A DNA stretch of 26,027 bases from JBGSKV01 sp041740975 (GCA_041740975.1 JBGSKV010000130.1:1-26027); one strand, 5' to 3'. Shown: positions 16,256 to 23,864, numbered from the stretch's first letter. Notes: generated by a model from the sequence alone, not told the origin. A program made the numbers and translations.

Positions 16256-17386
16256 TCATCGCATCAAGTGCAAAGCACGCCGATCGCTCTGAATGACGGC
16301 TGGCATGACTGAAGCTTCGGCCTGCATGATGGAAAATGGCTTACGTAACGTCGGATGAAATCCGAGATTGCGGGCAGCTTGCAAAATCGACTCAAAATTT
16401 AAGGTGATCGTGGCGCCCGCTTTCTGTGTCACTTCGTCTTCAGTTGGCAAATCGAAATCATTGGCCCCGTATCGAAGCCCCAAAAGCGCGTCTTCGTTTT
16501 TTGTAAGGACCGATGTGCGAATATGGGTGATATTATCGAGATACAAACGAGAAATCGCGAGCCAGCGCAGATATTCTTCCGTGGAAACTTCTTGGCCCCC
16601 TAGCTCTGTGTGGTAAGGCTTGTAGGTCCAACAGAGAAAACTAGTCAGCTTTTGTTCTAAAGAATCTTGAAAATCACGCAAGGTAGAGAGATGGTTGAAG
16701 CGTTCTTCTAGAGTCTCGTCAAAGCCAATCACCATCGTCGCCGTCGATCCCATACCGGAATCGACAATGGCACGCTGCGCCTTATAATAATCAGCCACTT
16801 TATATTTGCCCGGACTGTGTCGCATGCGAAACGCATCGTCTAGGATTTCAGCGCCACCGCCCGTCACCCACAATGAGCCATTTTCTTTTAGTAATGCGGC
16901 CCCATCTTCGTAGCTAACTTTACTCAGTTTGCACGAAAACATGAATTCGGCGACGGTCATCCCATAAAACTCAAGTTGCCCTTGGTATTTTTCACGGATC
17001 TTTCGAAACATCTCCGCGTAGTGCTCAATACGAAGTTTGGGATGAAATCCTCCGTTGAAACCAACAAGAGTCCCGCCCAAGGAAAGTAGTCCGTCAATGC
17101 GCTCACAAATCTGATCGAAATTTAAGAGATAGGTTCCTGATTGATGCGGTAAACGGTAAAAAGCGCAGTAGTCACACTTCGCCACGCAAATGTTGGTGTA
17201 ATTAATGATGGCCATGATCACGTAGGTCACTTCATCGGTCGGGTGGAAGCGACTTTTGGCTCTGGTCGCTAGGTCCGATAGGAGCTCCATGGGCGCTTGC
17301 TCGTACAGCAGGACAGCATCGGCAGTGGAAATGCGATGACCAGCATGAATTTTTGCAGCAATTTCGTCCATCGGAGCCTGAGCCAA
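16256..17386 (-). CDS. mqnC: radical SAM dehypoxanthine-futalosine cyclase
   Basis: A 376-residue radical SAM enzyme of the MqnC family, which closes the cyclic ring in futalosine-dependent menaquinone synthesis. The [4Fe-4S] ligands are Cys67-x3-Cys71-x2-Cys74 in the diagnostic INYTNICVAKCDYCAFYR context, followed by the GG and HP motifs around FNGGFHPKL, the VTGGGAEIL segment seen in MqnC, and the C-terminal LRYGANDFDLPTEDEV region. MqnE has a similar core but differs in these flanking motifs, so MqnC is favoured. Start TTG is supported by AAGGA. It lies alone, divergent from rplS, and works with the distant mqnP and ubiX products at 2.4-3.9 kb. Other mqn genes are outside the window. Confidence 0.9.
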   Translation of the reverse strand: MAQAPMDEIAAKIHAGHRISTADAVLLYEQAPMELLSDLATRAKSRFHPTDEVTYVIMAIINYTNICVAKCDYCAFYRLPHQSGTYLLNFDQICERIDGLLSLGGTLVGFNGGFHPKLRIEHYAEMFRKIREKYQGQLEFYGMTVAEFMFSCKLSKVSYEDGAALLKENGSLWVTGGGAEILDDAFRMRHSPGKYKVADYYKAQRAIVDSGMGSTATMVIGFDETLEERFNHLSTLRDFQDSLEQKLTSFLCWTYKPYHTELGGQEVSTEEYLRWLAISRLYLDNITHIRTSVLTKNEDALLGLRYGANDFDLPTEDEVTQKAGATITLNFESILQAARNLGFHPTLRKPFSIMQAEASVMPAVIQSDRRALHLMR

Positions 17387-17570
17387 TTTTTCTATCCTTT
17401 TTAGGCGCTTGCAGCTTAAACCATCAGCAGGACACTATCGCAACGCTTATTTATACGCAAATCCTCTTGACCACACCGGCCATCTTCGGTAACACATATC
17501 TTCCTGATAAACGTTTGATTTAACTAAGATTTAGCCAAGTACTGGCACCACGAGAAATGGAAACGACGAG

Positions 17571-18020
17571 ATGAAAAATCCAATTATCACCGCCTTCGAA
17601 AAGAAAAAAGGTCTTCTTAAGGAAAACCTTCCTGATATTCGTTCAGGCGACTCCGTAAAAGTTCATTACAAAATTAAAGAAAGTGGTGAAGGCGATAAAG
17701 AAAAATTTCGCATTCAGATCTTCGAAGGAATCGTCCTTCGTCGTCGCCGCGGCACAACTGGATCGAGCGTAACTGTTCGTAAAATTTCTGCTGGCGGTAT
17801 CGGTGTTGAGCGCGTCTTTCCTATGCACTCTCCATTCATTGAGAAAATTGAAATTTTGTCTCGCGGTGTTGTTCGACGCTCTAGACTTTATTACCTCAGA
17901 GATCTTGCTGGTAAAGCCGCTCGTATCCGTAGCCAATTTGCGGTGAAAGACACAGGGACTGCAACAAACCAAGCCTCTGCGACTGAAACTACTCCAGCAG
18001 AAGATTCTAGTCTTAATTAG
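17571..18020 (+). CDS. rplS: 50S ribosomal protein L19
   Basis: A 149-residue L19 of the large ribosomal subunit, located at the 30S/50S interface. The core (1-123) has the SGDSVKVHYKI start, the FEGIVLRRRRG strand, the SVTVRKISAGGIGVERVFP block and the YYLRDLAGKAARI end. It is followed by a 25-residue Thr/Ala/Ser-rich, weakly charged tail not present in the usual 115-residue L19. In most bacteria rplS follows rimM-trmD and precedes rnhB on one strand; here mqnC is divergent upstream and rnhB-yraN point toward it. A strong terminator follows. The ATG at 17571 has only a weak purine stretch upstream. Confidence 0.97.
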   Translation: MKNPIITAFEKKKGLLKENLPDIRSGDSVKVHYKIKESGEGDKEKFRIQIFEGIVLRRRRGTTGSSVTVRKISAGGIGVERVFPMHSPFIEKIEILSRGVVRRSRLYYLRDLAGKAARIRSQFAVKDTGTATNQASATETTPAEDSSLN

Positions 18021-18046
18021 CTATCCGGGGACACGTAATTTAATTC

Positions 18047-18074
18047 AAAAGCCGACGATATCGTCGGCTTTTTT
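18047..18074 (+). terminator. intrinsic terminator of rplS, usable in both directions
   Basis: AAAAGCCGACGAT (18047-18059) pairs perfectly with ATCGTCGGCTTTT (18060-18072), and more T follows, giving a textbook GC-rich stem with a U-tract. The palindrome extends outward with TTAATT/AATTAA, and an outer pair GGGGACA (18027-18033) and TGTCCCC (18087-18093) encloses it. Because A-runs flank the 5' side, it can also end transcripts coming from the convergent yraN. Confidence 0.88.
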
Positions 18075-18093
18075 AATTAAACAACATGTCCCC

Positions 18094-18465
18094 TTACACT
18101 TCGAAAACGTTCGGGAAATATTGAATCCCGAACGTTTTTTTTCGCCCACAAGAAACCACCGCCAAATCAAACCGAATCGTTTTAATGGGTTCATTAAAGC
18201 GACGCATAAACATCTCGCTCCCTCGGCGCAAGGCCAATTGCTTTGGGTAGTTCAACATCGATTCGATTTGAAAAGCCCATTTGGTAGGGCGCTGCCGATA
18301 CTTCACTTCGACGACAAACAGAGTGTCGCCCTTACACGCCAGGATATCAATCTCGGAGCCTCTGATGCGGTAGTTTCTACCGACGATGCGGCATCCGCGC
18401 TTCTCTAATAGCAGTGCGACGAAAGCTTCCGCTTCGCCTGCTTGTTGGCGATTGACTCTTTTCAT
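18094..18465 (-). CDS. YraN/UPF0102 family endonuclease-like protein
   Basis: A 123-residue protein of the UPF0102 family, a restriction-endonuclease-like fold. The nuclease motif is seen as Glu38-x-Asp40 (GSEIDIL) and Glu53-x-Lys55 (VVEVKYR), with the usual N-terminal GEAEAFVALLLEKRG helix. Function is not well settled; the family is often found beside rnhB and rplS in bacteria, as here. It begins 12 bases after the rnhB stop and ends facing the rplS terminator. Length and motifs are normal. Confidence 0.92.
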   Translation of the reverse strand: MKRVNRQQAGEAEAFVALLLEKRGCRIVGRNYRIRGSEIDILACKGDTLFVVEVKYRQRPTKWAFQIESMLNYPKQLALRRGSEMFMRRFNEPIKTIRFDLAVVSCGRKKTFGIQYFPNVFEV

Positions 18466-18477
18466 GAAAATAAATTA

Positions 18478-19137
18478 TCAGGCTAGTGCTGCGTCGGCTC
18501 GTGACAAGACTCGTGCGACAGGTGAGAAACTTCGGCGATGCAATGAACAAGCCCCGTGGGCTTCGAGCATTTCTAAGTGAAACTTCGTTCCGTATCCGAC
18601 ATGCCGTTCGAACCCGTACATCGGGTACTTAGAACTTTGCTTAGCCATATAATCGTCTCGAGCCTGCTTCGCCAAAATGGATGCTGCCGCGATGCAAAAC
18701 GTCAGAGCGTCTCCATCTACAACGGGAAGTTGCGGTCTAGTGTAACCAGCAATTTTTTGATGCCCGTCTACCAATACCATCGATGACTCTAGACCCTGAC
18801 ATTGCTCCACAGCTCGCTTCATCGCGATAAACGTCGCCTGAAGAATATTATGCTGATCGATTTCATCGACATCGGCAGCCGCTATAAAAGCCTGGCGTGC
18901 TACACTCAATATGATCGGGTGGATATCATTTCGCTGCTTAGCTGATAGTGTTTTTGAGTCCCGGATAAACCGAAGGACCTTTGGGTCCAATTCATATAGT
19001 TTTTCATAGTCCAGTACGACACAAGCCGCGTAGACCGGTCCAGCCAAACAGCCACGCCCGACTTCATCCACGCCAATGACGATAGAATGATTTTTTAGAT
19101 ATTTTTTTTCTAGTGATCCGCGGTCAGACTGATTCAA
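18478..19137 (-). CDS. rnhB: ribonuclease HII
   Basis: A 219-residue RNase HII that cleaves the RNA strand of RNA-DNA hybrids and incises at single ribonucleotides. Catalytic acids are Asp24-Glu25 in the IGVDEVGRGCLAGPV block, Asp124 (VLVDGH) and Asp160 or Asp161 in the AAASILAKQARDD helix; RDSKTLS (59-65) is also intact. The TTG start has no clear ribosome site and lies 11 bases after trxA, so it is probably translationally coupled. Part of a trxA-rnhB-yraN run. Confidence 0.95.
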   Translation of the reverse strand: MNQSDRGSLEKKYLKNHSIVIGVDEVGRGCLAGPVYAACVVLDYEKLYELDPKVLRFIRDSKTLSAKQRNDIHPIILSVARQAFIAAADVDEIDQHNILQATFIAMKRAVEQCQGLESSMVLVDGHQKIAGYTRPQLPVVDGDALTFCIAAASILAKQARDDYMAKQSSKYPMYGFERHVGYGTKFHLEMLEAHGACSLHRRSFSPVARVLSRADAALA

Positions 19138-19148
19138 TGTGTTGAACT

Positions 19149-19481
19149 TTATGCTGTGGTTGCGGAATTAATTAAGTCCTGAAGCTTTTGCTTTGGGACG
19201 TTGCCCACCACTGAGCCCACCATTTTGCCACCGCTAAACATGACCACGTAAGGAATCGAACGTACACCAAATGTTGCGGGAACATTGGCATTTTCATCGA
19301 CGTTCATTTTGCCGACGAGAATTTTTCCATTATTGTCTTTGGCAAGTTGATCCAAGACAGGTCCTAGAGCGACGCACGGTCCACACCACGGGGCCCAAAA
19401 GTCCACGAGAACGGGAACGTTTGAGTTGACAACTTTCTCCTGAAAATTATCGTCAGTAACTACAAAGGTGTGATCTGCCAT
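19149..19481 (-). CDS. trxA: thioredoxin
   Basis: A 110-residue classical cytoplasmic thioredoxin, a general dithiol reductant. The active site is Trp32-Cys33-Gly-Pro-Cys36 within FWAPWCGPC, and the cis-proline is in RSIPYVVMF. AGGAG lies a short distance before the ATG. It is followed by rnhB after 11 bases and preceded, after 44 bases, by a small unknown gene on the same strand. It may be transcribed from its own promoter or read through from the pseudo-receiver gene; neither is clear from sequence. Confidence 0.97.
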   Translation of the reverse strand: MADHTFVVTDDNFQEKVVNSNVPVLVDFWAPWCGPCVALGPVLDQLAKDNNGKILVGKMNVDENANVPATFGVRSIPYVVMFSGGKMVGSVVGNVPKQKLQDLINSATTA

Positions 19482-19525
19482 GACATGCTCCTACGAAGAT
19501 CTTAGGTCCGAGCCTACCAAACCGA

Positions 19526-19807
19526 CTATGCCTTGAAAACAGAAACATCCCGCAGGCGTTTCTTAATCTTCCGATCCACAGCTTTAAGTTCAGGAGGACA
19601 GTTTTTATCTTGATGTTTTGAATAAAACTCAGGCAACACTTCATCCAGAACGCCTAGAAGTGTTTGGGAGTCGGGAGCAGAGTCTATCCAGCTTTTGATG
19701 ATTTCGTGATCGCTATAAGGAAGAAAATGGCCGCGTCCGCGACATTCAACGACAAAGCCGCTGATCAGTTCCACCATGTTCTCTTCAGCTTTGGGGCTGC
19801 TTGTCAT
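19526..19807 (-). CDS. small protein of unknown function, coupled to the pseudo-receiver gene
   Basis: A 93-residue, helix-rich soluble protein I do not recognise. It has a hydrophobic core segment near residues 11-20, a WIDSAPDSQTLLGVLDEVLPEFY central part and a basic C terminus (KIKKRLRDV). There are two cysteines (23 and 55), which do not form a known motif. The gene is real by its layout: AAGGA lies seven bases before its ATG inside the end of the upstream gene, and the two overlap by 23 bases, so the products are probably made together. Confidence 0.68.
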   Translation of the reverse strand: MTSSPKAEENMVELISGFVVECRGRGHFLPYSDHEIIKSWIDSAPDSQTLLGVLDEVLPEFYSKHQDKNCPPELKAVDRKIKKRLRDVSVFKA

Positions 19808-20306
19808 CTAACTGTCCTTCGATCTCGGCCAAACGTTGCGTCAACACGGTTAATTCGTCATCGTATCGTTGCAATTCCTGCAAGTGATCATGAATTCTGA
19901 TCAGGTTTGCTACTCGAATAGGCAATGAATCCATGTGCTGGGGGTCGACAATATCAAAATACCAGTTCTGATGAACAATTTTTTTTAGAAGCGATTCCAG
20001 CTGTCTAGACTCAAGTGTTGCCAATATAAGCGCCGGTATCCACACATGCGCCTTCATTCGCAAACAAAAGGTATCCAGCCATCTCTCAAAATCTTCACCG
20101 GGAATATGACTCGCACTGACGATCACTAAGTCATAACGGGCCGCCGCGAGTGCATCGACAGAGGGGATCATTGTCAATTGAATGTCAGCAAGGGATTTCA
20201 GTTTACTTTCCAGATAGAGCTTTCGAGCATCGACATGACGCTGCTCTGCGTCTAAATACGCAATATTTAAAACGCGTTGTTCGAAGATTTTGTTGGTGTG
20301 GGCCAT
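19785..20306 (-). CDS. pseudo-receiver domain protein with C-terminal coiled coil
   Basis: A 173-residue protein. Residues 12-138 look like a response-regulator receiver fold: the first strand LNIAYLDAE, the third strand YDLVIVSASHIPG, the fourth PALILATLES and the fifth WYFDIVDP. The phosphoacceptor position reads Ser64-Ala65 instead of Asp, and the conserved KP lysine is Asp121, so it cannot be phosphorylated in the usual way. The tail (about 140-170) has heptad-like LQELQRYDDELTVLTQRLAEIEGQL, a likely short coiled coil. It overlaps the next small gene by 23 bases. Assignment rests on strand pattern and the Pro-Gly turn, so it is moderate. Confidence 0.62.
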   Translation of the reverse strand: MAHTNKIFEQRVLNIAYLDAEQRHVDARKLYLESKLKSLADIQLTMIPSVDALAAARYDLVIVSASHIPGEDFERWLDTFCLRMKAHVWIPALILATLESRQLESLLKKIVHQNWYFDIVDPQHMDSLPIRVANLIRIHDHLQELQRYDDELTVLTQRLAEIEGQLDDKQPQS

Positions 20307-20328
20307 GTGGCGATCTCGCTTTTAACTT

Positions 20329-20357
20329 TTGCCTGACAAGTTGTTTTTCTCTATAGT
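20329..20357 (+). promoter_or_regulatory. candidate promoter of the GHMP kinase gene
   Basis: TTGCCT (20329-20334) and TATAGT (20352-20357) are spaced by 17 bases. The predicted start, near 20364, gives a leader of about 24 bases ahead of the ATG at 20388. The match is moderate on both boxes. Confidence 0.45.
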
Positions 20358-20387
20358 TATTCTATCACGAGGGATTCTCTACAAGCG

Positions 20388-21443
20388 ATGGATAACAAAA
20401 AAACAAATAGAACGTCTTTCTGCGTAAAGGTTTCGGCGCCAACGCGCATTGACATCATTGGCGGAACGCTCGATTTGTGGCCGCTCAATCAGGTACTCGA
20501 GAAATGTGCGACCATCAATTTTGGTATCACTTTAGATGCTTCGACCGAACTTTCCTTAAAACCAGATTCAAATCATATTTTGGAAAGCACCGATCAAAAA
20601 GTCTCCGCCACTTGCGCACATGACGATCTTTCCAAAAATACCGCGTTGCCTCTTCACGCCAAAATCATTGCTGCGATTTGGCCAAAGGATGCGCCGTCCT
20701 TACACCTTAAAACTTCGGCGATGTCCCCGGCAGGCGCAGGTCTAGGTGGATCGTCGGCGTTAGCCGTCACCATCGCCTGGGCTATTATGCAAGCGAGACA
20801 TCATGTTTTTGGCACAGCCCTACCAAGCGAACATGTGCTTGTCGATACCGTCAAAGATATTGAAGCCGGACTGATTCACGCGCCAACTGGAGTGCAAGAC
20901 TATTGGGGCGCCATAAAAGGTGGATTAAACATCCTGACTTTTCCCGCTGGTCGAACTGAAGTTCAGCAAGTGAATAATAATATTCTCAAGCAACTGCAAG
21001 ACGACTTGATCGTTTGTTACAGCGGACAGTCGCGCGCCTCCGCCATGAATAACTGGCAAATTTTTCGGGATTTTTTTGATCGAAAACCGGCAACGGTCGG
21101 TCTGTTAACAAAAATGGGTCAATGTGCCTATGAAGCAAAACTCGCCGTCGAAGCCGGTGATTTTGATGAACTTATGAATTTATCCGTAAAAGAATGGCTG
21201 CTACGCTGTCAACTTTGGCCTGGTATTGAAACGGAAGTCACCAAGCTCATTTCGCAGCAGGCTCGTGGAGCCGGTGCTTATTCTAGTCGCGTTTGTGGCG
21301 CAGGTGGCGGTGGGGTCATGTCGATTTTGACCAAGCCATCAACCCGGGAACATGTCATAAAGGCTGTGGAAAAAGCGGGGGGCACTGTCCTCCATCAAGC
21401 TCGAATTTCTACTCAAGGACTGCGCATTGAAGCCGGAAAATAA
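20388..21443 (+). CDS. GHMP-family small-molecule kinase
   Basis: A 351-residue kinase of the galactokinase-homoserine-mevalonate-phosphomevalonate superfamily. Motif 1 is SAPTRIDIIGGTLDLWP (16-32), the ATP-loop motif 2 is SPAGAGLGGSSA (113-124) and motif 3 is VCGAGGGG (302-309). PTGVQDYWGAIKGG supplies the region of the catalytic Asp. The motif 1 type and overall length are closest to D-glycero-D-manno-heptose-7-phosphate kinases (HddA-like) and related sugar kinases, which would fit lipopolysaccharide or cell-surface sugar synthesis; no heptose genes are adjacent to confirm this. The downstream ferredoxin gene overlaps its end by 17 bases. Confidence 0.85.
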   Translation: MDNKKTNRTSFCVKVSAPTRIDIIGGTLDLWPLNQVLEKCATINFGITLDASTELSLKPDSNHILESTDQKVSATCAHDDLSKNTALPLHAKIIAAIWPKDAPSLHLKTSAMSPAGAGLGGSSALAVTIAWAIMQARHHVFGTALPSEHVLVDTVKDIEAGLIHAPTGVQDYWGAIKGGLNILTFPAGRTEVQQVNNNILKQLQDDLIVCYSGQSRASAMNNWQIFRDFFDRKPATVGLLTKMGQCAYEAKLAVEAGDFDELMNLSVKEWLLRCQLWPGIETEVTKLISQQARGAGAYSSRVCGAGGGGVMSILTKPSTREHVIKAVEKAGGTVLHQARISTQGLRIEAGK

Positions 21444-21801
21444 AGAAAAAAAGAAGTTACCGCTTAACGACCAACTCAAGAAACTCAACGTCGAAAACTA
21501 TGAAAAACATATTTTTCTTTGTGCCGGCGAAAAGTGTTGCTCTGCAGAAGTGGGCGAAGCCGCTTGGAATGAACTTAAAACTCGTTGTAGGGATCTTGAA
21601 TTAACAAACGGAACGGTATATCGCACGAAAGTTCACTGTCTTCGCGTATGCCAGCAAGGCCCAATCGCCTTAGTTTATCCGGGTGGGCATTGGTATAAAG
21701 AACTCACGGCCGATAAAATTGAAAAAGTCATCCAGCAAGACCTTATCGGCGACAAGCCCGTCAAAGAAAATCTTCTCACGCGCAATCCGAATTTTGATTG
21801 A
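21427..21801 (+). CDS. thioredoxin-like [2Fe-2S] ferredoxin
   Basis: A 124-residue protein of the thioredoxin-fold [2Fe-2S] ferredoxin family. The candidate cluster ligands are Cys32, Cys37 or Cys38 in HIFLCAGEKCC, and Cys71-x3-Cys75 in HCLRVCQQGP, followed by the family's VYPGGHWY strand. An extra Cys54 lies between. The only usable start is TTG at 21427, with AAGGA seven bases upstream inside the kinase gene, so the two are co-translated. The first 22 residues are Lys-rich and precede the usual fold. Such proteins carry single electrons for redox enzymes; its partner is unknown. Confidence 0.87.
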   Translation: MKPENKEKKKLPLNDQLKKLNVENYEKHIFLCAGEKCCSAEVGEAAWNELKTRCRDLELTNGTVYRTKVHCLRVCQQGPIALVYPGGHWYKELTADKIEKVIQQDLIGDKPVKENLLTRNPNFD

Positions 21802-21806
21802 TTCTT

Positions 21807-22058
21807 TCACGATGACGAGTCTTCGTCAACGTCGCCGCTTTCGAGATGATCGTCTTTATTGACGGGTTCGCCTGCGATTGCATAACCATCGGTTGCCCAT
21901 GCGGCCGCATCACGGATGCGGCAACGCTCACTACAAAACGGTCTATGCGGATTCGCAGTAGAGTATTCCAAAGATTTTTTACATGTGGGACAAGCTACCA
22001 AACGAATAACTTTGTCGTCTTTTTTTGCTTCTTCAGTTTTTGCGGTCTTTTTAGCCAT
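21807..22058 (-). CDS. yacG: YacG-like zinc-finger protein
   Basis: An 83-residue protein carrying the four-cysteine zinc site Cys23-x2-Cys26-x15-Cys42-x3-Cys46 in the YacG pattern (ACPTCKK, then HRPFCSERC), followed by DAAAWATDGYAI, a family hallmark. E. coli YacG binds GyrB and inhibits DNA gyrase; the same role is inferred here. Differences are a Lys-rich N-terminal extension and an acidic Asp/Glu/Ser C terminus. Start ATG 22058 is preferred although no clear ribosome site precedes it; a TTG at 22094 would add 12 residues. It converges with the ferredoxin gene, five bases between stops. Confidence 0.88.
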   Translation of the reverse strand: MAKKTAKTEEAKKDDKVIRLVACPTCKKSLEYSTANPHRPFCSERCRIRDAAAWATDGYAIAGEPVNKDDHLESGDVDEDSSS

Positions 22059-22108
22059 AGAAAATCTATAGCACGTTTTCAGGCACGATTCCAAGCGCTG
22101 CAGCGATC

Positions 22109-22981
22109 CTACTTCGAATGCTGATTTTCAAGCTTTGCCGCGCGCAACATAGAAATCCCAGTATAGACGACGACTATAAAAACAAGCCAACGAAGTGCCT
22201 CCATGGGAAGAGACTTAAAAATATATACAGCCACTAGCGCTCCAAAAATGCCGGCGAGGGTCAGCCCTAGTGACGCGCGTGGTTCATAGGCATCTGCTTT
22301 AAGGAAACGAATACCGCAGACAGGCATGAGAAAGGCACAGGCTCCAGTCATAATCGGCCAAGCGGCAGCCGGATCCATACCAAGTAACGCCACCATAATC
22401 ATAATGGGCGCGTACGCGCCAATTCCGATGGTCATCAGCGCGCCGAAAATGAAAGTCGAGCAGGCACCAATCATCAACTTTGTGCCGGAAAGCGAAAGCG
22501 CATCACCACCCGGCGGAAACAAATGACCAAGCCTCATGAGGAGCAAACACGCTGCTACCAGCAAAGCGCTTCCCATGCCGACTTGGATTGCGCACCGCGA
22601 CATGCGAGAAACAATGCCCGCTCCCAACCATGCGCCCGCGACTGCCGATCCGACTAAAAGTATAAGAGTGACCGAGCCGACCTTTATAGCGTCAGCAAAA
22701 GCGACCGCTTGAACAAAAGTCGGCAGCGAATGTCCGACATTCATTGTTCCCGGAATTTTCTCATCAGGTACACTTTTTTTAAATCTATAAAGGACGGTGG
22801 TCGTTGCAAAAGAACCAATCCCCAAGGTGTCAAAAAAATCTGTGATAAATCCGACAAACGATTCAAAAATCGTCGGCATCTTCCATTGTTTTTTTTGAGT
22901 AAGGTCCGCGGCCCAAATAATAGAAAAAATGAGCGCAACCACACTTAGCAAGGCAATGAGAATAACTTTCGAGTTTTCCAT
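22109..22981 (-). CDS. TauE/SafE-family membrane permease
   Basis: A 290-residue inner-membrane protein with about eight hydrophobic segments in the two-repeat arrangement of the TauE/SafE family (anion exporters, often for sulfite or organosulfonates). The start ATG at 22981 is decided by GAGGA six bases upstream; the frame continues to 23002 but without support. Recognisable pieces are the FVGFITDFFDTLGIGSFATTT helix pair at the N terminus, the LVGSAVAGAWLGA helix near the middle and the GAYAPIMIM loop in the second half. Substrate cannot be read from the sequence. It precedes yacG by 50 bases on the same strand and is divergent from the GST-like gene. Confidence 0.87.
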   Translation of the reverse strand: MENSKVILIALLSVVALIFSIIWAADLTQKKQWKMPTIFESFVGFITDFFDTLGIGSFATTTVLYRFKKSVPDEKIPGTMNVGHSLPTFVQAVAFADAIKVGSVTLILLVGSAVAGAWLGAGIVSRMSRCAIQVGMGSALLVAACLLLMRLGHLFPPGGDALSLSGTKLMIGACSTFIFGALMTIGIGAYAPIMIMVALLGMDPAAAWPIMTGACAFLMPVCGIRFLKADAYEPRASLGLTLAGIFGALVAVYIFKSLPMEALRWLVFIVVVYTGISMLRAAKLENQHSK

Positions 22982-23105
22982 AGCAGTCCTCGGGCTGACC
23001 ATACAGAAAAATAATCAGTCCGTCATCCAGAGCTAAAATCGATTGATAAATCCCAAACTTGCCTGCTATACCTAACGCTCCTTTGGCTTCAAAAATGGGA
23101 CCATT

Positions 23106-23864
23106 ATGATTTCACTTTTAGAGTTTCCACAGTCACACTTCTGCGAAAAAGCTCGCTGGGCACTCGATCATAAAGACTTAGTTTGGTATTCTAAACGCCT
23201 AATTCCCGGTATGCATCGCTTGACCGTCAAAAAGCACGCAGAGGGCACGTCGCTACCGGTGATCTTGGATGCTTCGCAATGTGTTCAGGGATCACATGAG
23301 ATCACAACTTATTTGGATGAAAAATATCCTCAGAAAATGCTCGGGCCTGCAGACAAAAAAACTTTAAATGAATGGATCGAACTAGAACGTGAGATTGACG
23401 AAGGAGTCGGCATTCCGCTTGTGGTCATGCACTATCATTGGCTGTTTCAAGATCCTAAACTTATGACCCACTATTATATGAATGGATTTCCTATTTGGCA
23501 GCGCGGCCTCTTTCGCGCCGCTATTCCCATAATCAGTCAGAGGGCCAAGAAAATTTTTGGACTGACAGAAGAAAGATACAAAGATAGCCTGGTTACTTTT
23601 GAAAAAGGCTTGAGTTGGCTGGAAGCTAAGATTTCTAGTGATGGATATATCAGTGGCTCTCAGTTTTCGCGTTTAGACATCAGTGCTGCGACTGCATTGG
23701 TGATGCTCGTCCGCCCCCCGCAACACCCCTATCCGTGGCCGCTTGAACTTCGCCCAAAAGAAACTCATGAGTTTTACGATCGATATAAAAGCAGATCAGG
23801 TTTTAAATGGATGTTGGAAGTTTACAAGAAACACCGACTTTCCAATTCCGGCCAGAACACATGA
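23106..23864 (+). CDS. glutathione S-transferase-like protein
   Basis: A 252-residue protein of the GST fold. The N-terminal thioredoxin-like half (1-75) has LLEFPQSHFCEKARWAL, where Cys13 sits at the usual catalytic Ser/Cys position; the cis-proline is Pro51 in SLPVI, and the glutathione-binding ES motif is replaced by Ser63-His64 (GSHEITTYL). The C-terminal half is helical and ends with a long segment containing RSGFKWMLEVYKKH. Activity with glutathione or another thiol is not certain. GGGA lies upstream of the ATG. Its last codons overlap the next gene by four bases (ATGA). Confidence 0.84.
   Translation: MISLLEFPQSHFCEKARWALDHKDLVWYSKRLIPGMHRLTVKKHAEGTSLPVILDASQCVQGSHEITTYLDEKYPQKMLGPADKKTLNEWIELEREIDEGVGIPLVVMHYHWLFQDPKLMTHYYMNGFPIWQRGLFRAAIPIISQRAKKIFGLTEERYKDSLVTFEKGLSWLEAKISSDGYISGSQFSRLDISAATALVMLVRPPQHPYPWPLELRPKETHEFYDRYKSRSGFKWMLEVYKKHRLSNSGQNT

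Noticed and set aside
17556..17573. A five-codon ATG frame ending in TGA that overlaps the rplS start as ATGA.
   Set aside because: No ribosome site at the right distance; too short to separate from chance, although it could be a leader peptide.
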